Positions 49,027-59,098 of a stretch of DNA of 64,000 nt are shown here, piece by piece. The position numbers and the translations under genes were made by a program. Positions within the stretch are counted from its first letter, which is position 1, and the number at the start of each line of letters is the position of its first letter. The notes beneath the pieces were generated by a model. It ran no database searches. It worked only from the letters and a program-made list of their open reading frames with translations, and was not told where the DNA came from. The stretch is taken from positions 35,960,001 through 36,024,000 of the forward strand of contig OZ017797.1 in assembly GCA_963969395.1 (NCBI GenBank). The letters run 5' to 3'. The DNA comes from Pseudoscleropodium purum (Eukaryota; Streptophyta; Bryopsida; Hypnales; Brachytheciaceae).

Positions 49027-50028
49027 ATGTTGTCCCCAAAGACAATTCTACATCACACCTTTGTGTTTGCGTTCTTTTTCTCCGTTGCAATTGCAAACAC
49101 ACAATTCTCTTTCCCTTCATTCTCGCTTGAATCTCGGAACGATTTCTTGACATTTAGAGATGCTGAATACAATTTCGCCAGTCGTTCCTACATCACCAAC
49201 ATAAGTGCCAGGATGCTTGTTTTCAGAGGGTCTTTTGGAGCTCTGTTTTATGGGAAAGCGGTTCATATACAAAATGTAGCAACTAGGAGAGTGGCCTCCT
49301 TCAGCACCTCTTTTTCCTTCACGTTCACCAAGCACAGCTTGCCTTGGGATTACAATAAAGAAGCCTTGCAAGGGACGGGATTCAGCTTTGCCATAACGAC
49401 TACATTAGAGGTTGGTGGATGCAAGTGGATATTGATGCGAATTCAAACCAATGTATTCACTCCTCCAAGCTTTCAAGTGAATTTTGAGACAAATTATCTT
49501 CTGAATTTCAAGCAGAGGCTCAACAACAACTTCATCCGAGTTGCAAAAAATCTTGAATATGAATACGACTTAGAAGTGTACACCCACAACCTTTGTGGCA
49601 ATGACACGCATTGCTCGCATTTCTTGAATGCGAGGATATTGACAGCTTTAGTTGATTTTAATAGCTCATCTAAGACAATAGAAATCAAGATGGCGGACGG
49701 ATCAGATTTCAAACCTTCGCAACCTCTGTTGCTCATTTCCAATTACAAATTTTCCAACGCGATTAGAGATGACGTGTACCTCTTGTTCTAGAGAAGCTCA
49801 AATGTCCACCGTTGGATAGAGCATGAGCTCTTCTCCTAGAGCTTCTTCAGCACCGGGATCTTAGAGTCGAAGCTCCAACTGATGCTTCACTATTTGAGGT
49901 CAAGAATCTAGGTGAGCATAACCACAAGAGGAGTTCTATGTGGAACACTTGCTGCTTTGGTGATTCTCTGGTGCACCATTCTCTTATACCATCCACAAGA
50001 TCTCTAGTGTATTTAAGGTATTCTACAG
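49027..50028 (+). pseudogene. L-type lectin receptor-like kinase pseudogene, kinase half missing
   Basis: Starts at ATG 49027 (the frame is open from 49015) and aligns with exon 1 of the intact gene: signal peptide, then TQFSFPSF, VASFSTSFSFTF, LCGNDTHCSHF and KPSQPLLLISNYKF. There are small deletions in the lectin domain (about 14 and 3 residues). Three nonsense codons, TAG at 49789, 49837 and 49909, each replace a conserved Trp codon (W273, W289 and W313 of the paralogue). A frameshift follows near the transmembrane end. Similarity stops at 50028, inside the juxtamembrane segment, exactly where the copia LTR begins. No kinase domain remains. It cannot make a receptor, at most a truncated lectin. 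Confidence 0.9.
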
Positions 50029-50215
50029 TGTTGTAAATGTAAGAGACGGACAAGACGAGAATAAACACAAGTTGTATATTAATATATGTAATATATAATA
50101 TGATTGAGTATACAGCCTTCTTGTAGAAGGAGACACAACGTTTGAATAACAGAACGGTGTGTCTGTAGCTATTGAGTATAAACTATATAACGTTTATAAT
50201 CTGTATAACCTAACA
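50029..50215 (-). repeat. 3' LTR of a Ty1/copia element
   Basis: 187 bp, TG...CA bounded; on the minus strand it begins TGTTAGGTTATACAG and ends TTTACAACA. It directly abuts the truncated lectin gene on one side and a polypurine tract on the other. The partner 5' LTR is not in the window because a gypsy element interrupts the element upstream. Confidence 0.75.
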
Positions 50216-50230
50216 CACACCCTTCAATTG
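50216..50230 (-). other. Polypurine tract of the copia element
   Basis: Minus strand reads TTGAAGGGTGTG immediately before the LTR start TGTTAGG. Confidence 0.55.
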
Positions 50231-50353
50231 TAGAGCTGAATTAGTAAACTCAAATTCAAACTTTGAAAAAGACTTGTAGTTGAGGTGAGTTTGTTCAGTT
50301 TCAAAGGAAGAGCAACATATAACGCCTCCTTGCTATGAACCAGAAGAAGCTGG

Positions 50354-50941
50354 CACTAGTGTAGAACACAAGTTTTAATGACATTTTAAATGATATTTTG
50401 ATGTCATTTTAGCCACCCGCAAAGGTGGTTGAAATGACATTTTGATGTCATTTAAAATGTCATTTCAACATACTTGTAGTGTACATTTTAGTTCTTCAAA
50501 ATCTATCAAATAAGTAGATTTTATTTTTCAAAATCTTCAAAAAATGTAAACTTCACTTCACAAAATCTTTGAAAGATGTAGATTCTATTTTTCAAAATGT
50601 TTGATTTTACTTTCTAAAAATCTATGTTGTTTAGACATATGTACCTTTCTTCACTTTCATGTTTTTTGTAAGAAATTTTGATGTCTTCGGATTTCCTACT
50701 CAAGTTATTTATTTCTATTACTTGTCTTCCCCATGACAATTGTTATGGGATAATGTTTTTTTCTAAAATCTACCAAATTTGTTGCATAAAATGACATTAA
50801 CCTCATTTTTTATTGAAACGAACATACTGGGGTCAATAATTCTTCTAAAATCTACCAAATTTTCAATAGCATGGTTGAAATGACATTTTTTTGAGAAATA
50901 TCATTTCAACATGTCATTTCAACCTCCCTTTTGCACTAGTG
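50354..50941. mobile_element. CACTA-type non-autonomous transposon
   Basis: 588 bp with termini CACTAGTGTAGAA and (reverse complement of the right end) CACTAGTGCAAAA, the signature of plant En/Spm elements. It is flanked by a perfect 3 bp target duplication TGG (50351-50353 and 50942-50944), as the superfamily requires. Subterminal motifs TTGAAATGACATTTT and TGATGTCATTT recur in both orientations, as expected of transposase-binding subterminal repeats. No coding capacity. It sits just past the copia RNase H; its TAG inside CACTAG ends that frame. Confidence 0.9.
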
Positions 50942-53308
50942 TGGTGGATCAAAGCTGTGAATACAAGTATAGTGCTTTAATTTAGAGAGTGACTTAGTTA
51001 AAATATCAGCCGGCATTGCAGTTGTAGAAATAAACATAAGTTGTAGTTGAGATTGGACCTTCTCTCGGAGGAAATGATAGCGCAAGTCTATATGTTTTGA
51101 GCGATCATGGTACTTGGGATTTTCACTTAGAGCAATACATGATTGATTGTCCGAGTAAAGAATATTGGAAAGTTGAAGAGTGTATTGTAGCTCGGAAATG
51201 ATTGATTGAAGCCATATCAACTCTTTGACAGCTATTGCTGCAGCAATGTATTCAGCTTTAGTAGAGGAAAGAGCAACAATGGATTGTTTTCTGCTCTGCC
51301 AAGAAATAATGCATGCAAAATTGAGTTGAAAAATATATCCTGAGGTGGAATGTCTAGAATTTGGGTCACCAGCCCAATCAGCATCGCACCAGCCAGTAAG
51401 AGTATGAAAAACTGAAGCATTAAAATGAGCACCACTATATAAAAGACCAATATGCATGGTGCCTTTCAAATAACGGAAAATTTGCTTTACTCCAAGCCAA
51501 TGAACTAGGGTGGGATTGAACATAAATTGAGACAAATGATTAATTGGAAACGCAAGGTCCCACCTAGTGCACGAAACCAAGTACTGTAAAGTGCCAAGCA
51601 CTTGCTTAAATGGCATAAGAGTCATAGCAATAACTTCGGCCTAGGTGAGGTTGTTACTCTGAGCCCGAGAATAATGGATGCTAGCTTCGAGCGGTGTAGA
51701 AACTGGATTGTAGGCAGACATATTAAACTTATTTAAGATGTCCTTAATATATTTCGACTGAGTTAATTGAAGAGTCTTATTAGGTCAATCACAAATGACT
51801 TGAATGCCAAGAATATATGCAATTTCCTTATTATTTGTCATAGAGAATTGTTGAGAAAGCAAGGCTTTATGAATTGAAAGATATTCCAGATCATTGGAAA
51901 TTAAGACAAGATCATCAATGTATAAGCCGAGTAATATTATAAAAGATTGATGACGTTTAAAATAGACAGAAGAATCTGCAATACATTTGAGAAAGCCTTG
52001 AGCTAATAGAAAAGTATCAAGCAAGTCATACCAAACACGTGGTACTTGCTTGAGTCCGTAAAGGGATTTTAAAAGACGATATACTTTGTGTTCTTCACCA
52101 GGCTAGACATATCCTTTTGGTTGAGAGATAACGATTTCTTCTCATAAAATACCATGCAAAAACGCAGTAATCACATCCATTTGATGGACATAATAATCGT
52201 ATAATGTTGCAAAAACAAGTAACAGTCTTAAAGAAGTCATTTTTATGATCGGGAAAAAAGTCTCATAAAAATCAAGGCTCGATTGTTGGAAAGAGCCGGA
52301 GCAACAAATCGAGCTTTGAAGCAAGCAATCCATCCATTAGCATGGTACTTGTGCCGAAAGAGTCATTTGGTATTGATTATGGATTGATGTTGTGGAGGAT
52401 CCACAAGCTCCCAAGTCTTGTTAACAAGCAAGGAATTGTACTCTTTATCCATTGCAATTTTCCAATCGCGAGTGTCGTCACTGGAAAGGGCTTCAGAAAT
52501 AGTCATTGGCTCAGCAATTTGAGCTAATAAGCCAAAGCTATAAAGATTGGTGTCATAGAATCTGGAAGTGTGCCATTGGCCTTTAGTGGAACGTGCAGAG
52601 ACTCGTCGTAGTGGGGTTTGATCAAATTGATCTTGAGGGATGTGGGCACGTTGATGTGAGGACAACCTAGTCGGAGACAGGGGTGGTGATTCATAAGAAT
52701 CAGGAGGTGGCGGAGTAGTAGGTGGGTCCAACTGTATGTTGGAAGTGGAATCAATATTTACTAGTTGGCAATTGGGTGTTACTGATTGTAAGGTCGAAAT
52801 TTCAGGGACAAAATGAAGTTCATCAATATCTTCAAGTTGATTGTGGAGACCTAAAGAATCAAAAGAAGCAGCACCAAGTTCAGGGTTGACAGGACGGTCG
52901 GACGTCCGGGACGTCCGGATGCGGACGCCGTGTCCACAGCATCCGCTGATATTCGCCCCATCTGTCCGCCCCGCCCGTTCGCCTTTCGACAGCGGGAGGG
53001 ACGCTGCGTCCATTGGCGTTTGTGAAGATGGACGTCCGGGTTACGGATGCTATTTTGGGGCGGACGTACTAATTTGTCAACCCTGACCAAGTTGGCTACT
53101 AGATAAGAATAAATCCTCACAAAAAACGACATTACGACTAGTAAATATCTTTTTAGTCTCAAGATTGTAAAGGTGATAACCTTTAATTCCAGTAGGAAAA
53201 CCATAGCCAACAAAAATGTTTTTAATTGTTTTAAAATCTAATTTCTTGCACTGTTCGTCCGGTAGATGAGTGAAACACACTTTTTCTCACTTCAAGTAAT
53301 TTATTCCA
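50942..53308 (-). pseudogene. Ty1/copia pol (integrase end, RT, RNase H), broken by insertions and stops
   Basis: Minus-strand frames in order: 53280-53077 is the end of integrase (CFTHLPDEQCKKLDFKTI; IFVGYGFPTGIKGY). Up to 52363 follow the linker and RT entry (MTISEALSSDDTRDWKIAMD; YNSLLVNKTWELVDPP). 52333-52142 carries HQMDVITAFLHG, and 52024-51785 carries LYIDDLVLIS, the RT catalytic motif, intact at about 51911-51922. 51625-50936 is RNase H (GWCDADWAGDPNSRHSTSGY; ALSSTKAEYIAAA; YSDNQSCIAL; DILTKSLSKLKH). There is a frameshift between 52363 and 52333 and several in-frame stops. A hAT-type MITE sits at 52881-53085, and a gypsy LTR cuts the gene at about 53308. The element entered the lectin kinase gene at 50028. 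Confidence 0.88.
52881..53085. mobile_element. 205 bp hAT-type MITE, GC-rich
   Basis: Perfect 11 bp terminal inverted repeats (CAGGGTTGACA and TGTCAACCCTG) and a perfect 8 bp target duplication ACCAAGTT (52873-52880 and 53086-53093) identify the hAT superfamily. The interior is GC-rich and partly self-complementary (GGACGTCCGGGACGTCCGGA), sharply unlike its AT-rich surroundings. Element plus duplication is 213 bp, or 71 codons, so the copia frame is kept, but the terminal repeat brings a TGA stop (53077-53079). Confidence 0.92.
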
Positions 53309-54143
53309 TGCAATAGAATTACATTTAGCTAATTCTATGTATTCCTAATTTGCAATGAACTAGGAGTTGATGTTGATCTTTAATTTCTTTAAGCTTTTAA
53401 GGTCTTTGCTTGACTTGGTGAAACAAGATCTTTTATTATTCTCTTCAATTCTTCCATTGGTCTTAAGTCTTTTATTTCTTTTGACTTGTTTTCTCTTTAA
53501 GCTCTTTGTCTTTGTTATAAGTCTTTTATATCTTTTTGTTCTTTTATTTGTATCTTTGAATGAGAAATTTGCTTCTTTATATAGTTTTCCCTAGTGATAG
53601 GGGACTATTAAAATAATCCTAACCGTTTAACCTTGGAAATAGGTCTAAGACTATTCCTCCTATAATTTTCCTAACTAACTTTTCCTAACCATTTCTAATC
53701 CTAAAATTAGCCCAGTAACTCTACGTACTAAGTTGTATTGCCGGTTTGGTCTTCCTTGTCTGTGCTGAAGTGGTCTTTTGTAAAATCAATAACTTGTGAA
53801 TTAATATATTTTTCTTCCTTAATAATTTGTTAATTGTATATTATGATGTATATAATTTAATATTCTGCATTATTATAACCAATTCTTTGTTTTTTACTAA
53901 TTTTAATTAATTCTTGAAAATGCTCAAAAAATACAGGAATCAATATAATTTGTCATTTTCACAATTTAATAACTTTTGTATTTAATATTTTTATACATGT
54001 GAATATTTATGTTCCATGTAGTTTAGCATACTTTATCCTTTGATCTAATTACCTTGAGATTTCTAAAATATCAATAATTATTTTGAGGAATCTAAAGTAA
54101 GCCAATTAATAATTTCTTCAAAGGACAACATAATGGGTTAACA
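53309..54143 (-). repeat. 3' LTR of the large Ty3/gypsy element
   Basis: About 835 bp; on the minus strand it begins TGTTAACCCATTATG right after a polypurine tract and ends at CA next to resumed copia coding sequence. A TATA box (minus strand CTATATAAAG, about 53577-53586) lies where an LTR promoter is expected. The right border with copia is inferred from where copia homology restarts. The 5' LTR and the matching target duplication are outside the window. Confidence 0.7.
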
Positions 54144-54160
54144 TTTATCCCCCTCCGTAA
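54144..54160 (-). other. Polypurine tract of the gypsy element
   Basis: Minus strand reads ACGGAGGGGGATAAA directly before the LTR start TGTTAACCC. Confidence 0.75.
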
Positions 54161-54182
54161 ACAAAAATCATGTCTTCATGAT

Positions 54183-54842
54183 TTAGGAATAAGTTCTAAA
54201 ATTACGTGGATCATGATGCGATATGTTGAGGTTGGGATAAGCGGCCGTGAAGTCAAATTCTTTGTATGTGAAGATTTGAGCATTTGTATTGTTGTACATA
54301 TATTCAAAGCCTTGTATAAACTCAATTTTTCTTAAGGTTATTGGGAAGTTTGGATATCGTTTTTGTAAAAAATTGAACCATGTATCCTTAATCTTGTAAT
54401 AGAATTTTTTATTAAATTGTTTTAAGTCATTGACTGCCTTCTGAAATATAGATTGATTTTTGGATAAAAATCGAGATATGGTTTGTATATTTATCTCCTC
54501 ATTTCTCCAACATGATTTTAATGGTTTTATTAATGAGTCATTTGCAAAGAAAATTTTATGATGGCTAACAATCATTTGATAAGAACGAGTGATGTAATGA
54601 ATAATGTAGCATACCGGGGATGCCGTATATGCCTCTACCACTCCTTTTTCGATATGAATATCTCCTATATGCCACATAAATACTATTAATTCTTTTAATT
54701 TAGAACTTGCTTTGACCCAAATGCTTTCAAATTCTTTTTGATTGATAAGAGTTTTGTATGGAAGATAGGATAGGTTATCCATTCCCAAGAACAATTTACT
54801 GGTAATCTCATAGTGTTGTTTTAAAGAGATTGGTGGATACAC
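54183..54842 (-). CDS. Additional ORF of the gypsy element, C-terminal part
   Basis: A 219-codon frame ending 20 bases before the polypurine tract. The product is well-mixed in composition and looks folded, with aromatic and charged residues throughout (IWVKASSKLKELIVFMWHIG; TRSYQMIVSHHKIFF; FTYKEFDFTAAYPNLN). I recognise no domain, transmembrane helix or signal peptide. It follows a low-complexity region read in another frame, and a frameshift between 55222 and 54842 probably separates what was one protein. Position between integrase and 3' LTR is where Tat and Athila-type elements carry additional or env-like ORFs; that it is env-like is not supported by hydrophobicity. Confidence 0.55.
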   Translation of the reverse strand: MYPPISLKQHYEITSKLFLGMDNLSYLPYKTLINQKEFESIWVKASSKLKELIVFMWHIGDIHIEKGVVEAYTASPVCYIIHYITRSYQMIVSHHKIFFANDSLIKPLKSCWRNEEINIQTISRFLSKNQSIFQKAVNDLKQFNKKFYYKIKDTWFNFLQKRYPNFPITLRKIEFIQGFEYMYNNTNAQIFTYKEFDFTAAYPNLNISHHDPRNFRTYS

Positions 54843-55221
54843 AAAACTTCGTATATTGTATAGTATGTCTTTAAAAACTTTGGTTTTTAATTCTAAAGTG
54901 GACCTTTGTTGGTTTTGTCTTGGATATGACGATGCTTCATCTGTAATTCTTAGGTTTATAGGGTTTTCCTTTGAAATATTAGGAATGTCATTTTGAAAGG
55001 TATTTCGTAATTGTTGTAATGTAATCTATATGACCTCATGGGAAGCCTCTTCCGTACAAAGAGCCATTTGCAATATTTTTATTTCCAATTTTAATTGTTG
55101 ATTTTTCTTCATATAAGTCCAAGTTTTGGTTAATTTTAAATTCTTGTTCTTTGATATGAATTGAATTATACTTGAGGTATTTTTGAGGATTCTTTTCTTG
55201 AAGAAATTGCAGTATTTCTTT
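54843..55221 (-). pseudogene. Broken junction inside the additional ORF
   Basis: Translatable pieces (LQFLQEKNPQKYLKYNSIHI; KIGNKNIANGSLYG) continue the frame of 55222-58197 with several stops, before coding resumes in a different frame at 54842. Confidence 0.4.
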
Positions 55222-58197
55222 CTATGATTGGTTTGGTCTTTGTGTTTTGGTAATTATAATGTCTTTTTCTTTTTGCCTCTTGATTTGATGATGCGTTGGA
55301 TTTCTCTCTCGTTTTGTGGTCTTGACATTAGGGTTTGACAACCCTAATATTTCGTATGTACTTTTGTCATTAGAGGTGGTGGTAGTGTTTCGGGGCCGTC
55401 TTGTGTTTGGATCCATTGTATTGTCATTAGAAATAATTTGATAGTCTTCGGGCAAAATTTTTGGTTGTAATTTTTGTCTTTCGTTCCCCGCGGTCTTGGC
55501 CTTTGCCGCCGGTCTCTTAGAGTTTCCTTCCGTTGTGTGTGTTGTCAGTCTTTGCTTTTGTTTGGAATTTTAGCTGTGTAGCTTGTCCTCATCGGTATCG
55601 TCTTTGACCTTGTCATCCTCTTTGTCTTCTTTGGTGCCTATATCTTCGCCATTTTCGTCTTTCACCTCATCATGATCACCCTCGTTGTCGCCATTGTTGT
55701 GGTCATTGTGCCCTTGTTGCTCCCTGCTTCTCCCCGAGTCTAGCCGCACCTTTGTCCCTCTCTCTACTCTGTTTGTGGGCGCTTCTTTTGCTTTGGTTGT
55801 TGTTGCTTTTGTCTGCTGTGGAGCCACAGTCTTCGTTGCTGCTACTTCGGACTCCCTCTACACTCCTGCCTTTATCGAAGCCTTGGTTGTCGTTGTCCCT
55901 CCCCTTGCATTGGTTGTAGGCCACACCTCCTGTTCTATTGAAGCCGTCAATGCGTTTTCACTCGCTGCCTTGTTCTCGTCTTCTTCATCTTGTTCTACCG
56001 TGGTTGTCCTCGCGCCCTCTTCCTCTGTGCCATCGTAGATGCCATCTCCTTACTGCTCCGCTTGTGAAGGTCACGCCTCTATTGTAGCTGCTGCCTTCTT
56101 TGACTTTGATGCTATCGTCGCCGTCCCTTTTGATTCTCCTCTCACGCTTGCCTGTACTCTCGGAACCCTTATCGCTATGGGAACTCTCCCTGTCCTAGTT
56201 GTACGCCTCGCTCCCATCTCTACCTCCTCGGCGGCGTTTGTTTTGTATTTTTTTCCATCACTACTGGTGTCTACATTGTCCTTGCCTTCTTCCCTTGTTG
56301 GTTCTTTGTTTTGTGGTGTACCTTCTCTCATTTTTAGGTCATCTTCTGTTTTATTTGTCTTGATCACCTTTGTTGTGTCCGCACCGGTCCCAATTGGTTT
56401 TTCCTTGCACTTTCTACTTTGATTTGTTGTATCATATTTCTTCAGTGTATCATGTTTCAAAGAAGTGTTTGCTCCTATCGCAGCGTGATTCTTGAAAATA
56501 GCCTTTTTCTTATTTGCTTCGTCTTTAGTGGTTGGAGTGGGAATCGCGGCAGTTTTTGGTGTAGTAGGAGTATCATTCTTCATAGTGAGGTTATGGTCTT
56601 GTTTCTTCAGCTTTTGTATCTCTTGATTAAAAACTTGACCTTGCTTAACTTTTTCCAATCCCAGGTCTTGTCGTTTGGGTATCAATGTGTTTTCTTTGTT
56701 GTGTTTGTTTTGTTTGTCATTTATTTTCTTATTGCTTGCCTAGTTTTTGATGCTTGTATGTAGGGGCGTCGCAGCAGCAGTCACCGTAGCAACAGTTGCG
56801 ATGGTAGCGGTAACATTAGTCGCCGCATTAGTTGTATTCGAAGTGGTCGTTGACGAAGTAGGCACAACATCTTCCACAGCGTAATCCCTATCTTTACTTG
56901 CAACTGTAAGTGCTTGTATGTTCTCTTTATCTCCTTTGTTTTGGTCATGCTATAGGTGAATTTTCTTTGTAAGTGTGTAAGTGTGTGTTTCTTTTTGTTT
57001 GAGTGTCTTTGTTGTTGTTTGTGGTCTATTTGTTCTCTTTGCTGCTTTTGCTACTTGTATCTTAGGTTTTGCCGAGGCTGCTGCAAGTTTGTCCTTGGTA
57101 TTGAAGTTTCTTTCTTTTGGTATTACTATTGGATTATCTATTACTAGGTTTCTCTTGCTTTTAATTTTAGGGTTCGTTATTTCCTCTTCCTCTTGAAATA
57201 TCTCTGTGTAAGTTTGCTCGCTTTCGATATTTCTATTGGAGGTTTCTAAGTTAAATATTGTTGTTGCAAGTTCCTCTTGGACTCCTATAGAACCAACCAT
57301 CACTTTAGGAAGCTGAAGTTGTAGTGTCATACTTTCATTAATTTTTGCTCTTTTTATAGTTTGTATATTTGTTTCAGATAATGGAGAGAGTAGTGGTCTC
57401 TTTCCTAGTTTAGGAGTTACATAATTTTTAATACTTTTAGCCAAAGCTAAGGAATTGGTTGTTGATAATAAAAGACTAATGTGTGCTCCTAGTCTTGTGT
57501 GAATTATGATAGGCTTTGGGCCTTGGATTTCTAATTTTATCCTTTGTAGTTTATAATGGAATTGGAGTTTGAAAACTTCTATCCAATCTATTGCTCCTCC
57601 CATTGTTTGTTGTACCAATTGTATTATTGGCCATGAAACTTCTCCGGTCTTTTGTTTAAGATTGAAAGCAGATCCTAAGAATTTTAAAATTGTTTTTGTA
57701 TCTTGATTCCCACCCATGGCTGATGTAATAATGGCTATTTTAGAAGTGTATAACTTTGTAATAGTGAATTGATTGGCATATTCTTTAGTAGGCATGGTTG
57801 AAACATGCTTAAGATGGAAAATGTTAGTGAAAACTTCCCTGAAATTTTGTGGTATTATCTCATAAATTTTGCCTTTGAAAATGCTCGTTTTTGCTTCTCC
57901 TTCCAAATTTAATAACACTTCTTGCACCATCTCTTTAAGGATTTGTCCTTCCCATTCTACTTGAGTAGAAAAATTTAATAAACCTATGTTTTTTAATATA
58001 TTTTTTTCTATTACTGTAAATCCATTCTTTGGTAAAATTACTATTTTAAAATTAAATTCTATGTCTGCCATAATTCTAAGTGATGATGTGATATAAATGT
58101 TGTTTAAATTTGCTTGTAATCGAAAATGATAAGACAGAAAGGGCTTGAATGAGTTCTTTTTCCAAAGATATAACTTCCGTCTTATATTGAATCCCAA
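55222..58197 (-). CDS. Additional ORF of the gypsy element, N-terminal domain and charged low-complexity region (interrupted by stops)
   Basis: One reading frame covers about 990 codons with a handful of in-frame stops (near 56950, 56752, 56073, 56052, 55857 and 55570). 58197-56950 (415 codons) has a folded-looking part with regular hydrophobic patterning (IEFNFKIVILPKNGFTVIEK; GAIDWIEVFKLQFHYKLQRI; RLGAHISLLLSTTNSLALAK), then a Lys/Thr-rich tail. 56949-55222 is low complexity: Thr/Ala/Lys-rich blocks and an acidic block (EDKEDDKVKDDTDEDK), and is GC-richer than the rest. A later ATG (MADIEF, 58071) is an alternative start. I do not recognise the family. It is not needed for gag or pol function and lies downstream of integrase in the same orientation. 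The regular frame argues it was selected as protein while the element was active. Confidence 0.6.
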
Positions 58198-58482
58198 AAA
58201 TGATGTTCATACTAAAAATGTCTTGAAACACATTAGTCTCATTCACACCTAAGAATGAAAACAATAATCCATCCCTTGTCTCTTTGCCTCTATATCTGTG
58301 TTTTGAGTCTTTTTGTACATTCTTCATAGTTAAATCGTTATCTTCATTTCCTATATTTTTTCTTTTTCATGGTTGTTGTTTTTGAAGAATATTATTTGTT
58401 TTATTTTGTTTTATATGGGATTTGATTAGTTGAATAGTAGGTTGTACATAATTTATTTCAATATTTGGTTTTGTCATGTTTT

Positions 58483-58657
58483 GATCATAAGGTTTTATTC
58501 TTCAGACTAGTATAAGAAATTCTTTTCGATTTGAGTTGATTAATTTCATCGTTTTATTAGGATAAATTGTTTTCACTATAGCAGGTCCTATCCATTTATC
58601 TTCGTTTTTATTTTCCATGACTTTTAACCATAATACTCTTTGGCCTTCTTGGTATTA
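58483..58657 (-). pseudogene. Second integrase C-terminal (GPY/F-like) module
   Basis: Reads YQEGQRVLWLKV, then DKWIGPAIVKTIYPN, then RIKPYD, with one stop, in the same frame (high coordinate of codon = 1 modulo 3) as the module at 58902-59082. Such modules end retroviral-type integrases and contact DNA or chromatin. Between the modules lies a Cys-rich piece (KCCIYCHNPYNRQICF, 58746-58795) that might bind metal. Two modules in a row are not the usual integrase layout. Confidence 0.55.
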
Positions 58658-58901
58658 GTTGATATTTTTCACAATAAAAATTTGTTGTAATATATTTCCA
58701 AGTTGAGTTGTAGTAGATGGTGTTTTTGGATCTGTATTTATGTTTTTAAAACATATTTGTCTATTATATGGGTTATGGCAGTATATGCAACATTTTCGTT
58801 GTTCTAGTGGTTTCTTGCTTGGTTATTCCACATCCTTATTATCTCGTACCATAGATAGGTAAACCCCTAGATTTTGTTCGGTTATTCTTTTTTCCATGGC
58901 A

Positions 58902-59082
58902 TATGGTTGTAATTTGTTAACATTCACTCAGACGAACAGTCTTGTGGTTTCATATAAGTCTACTATTCCATTAGGGTAAATAATTTTGATCTCTTAAGGT
59001 CCAAACCACTTGTTTACAAATTTTCCTTTTTTCCTTTTGATAGTGGATTTTAACCATAGGACATTTTGGCCTTGTTGGTAAG
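58902..59082 (-). pseudogene. First integrase C-terminal (GPY/F-like) module
   Basis: Reads YQQGQNVLWLKS, then KFVNKWFGP, stop, EIKIIYPNGIVDLYE, and closes with VNVNKLQPY. This matches the basic, W.GP-centred C-terminal integrase module. It is preceded by a charged linker (59380-59099, QLEEVDLRRGEAENQIMRIQ, Gln/Arg-rich) that in relatives connects the core to this domain. Two in-frame stops. Confidence 0.6.
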
Positions 59083-59098
59083 GATTTGTTGATTGTGA

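Noticed and set aside
55685..56422. Plus-strand ORFs of 117 and 127 codons with membrane-like, Val/Leu/Ser-rich products
   Set aside because: They are the antisense of the Thr/Lys/Glu-rich low-complexity part of the gypsy additional ORF; the composition follows mechanically from it.
54183..58197. Calling the additional ORF an envelope gene
   Set aside because: No signal peptide or transmembrane segment can be seen, and the middle is highly charged.
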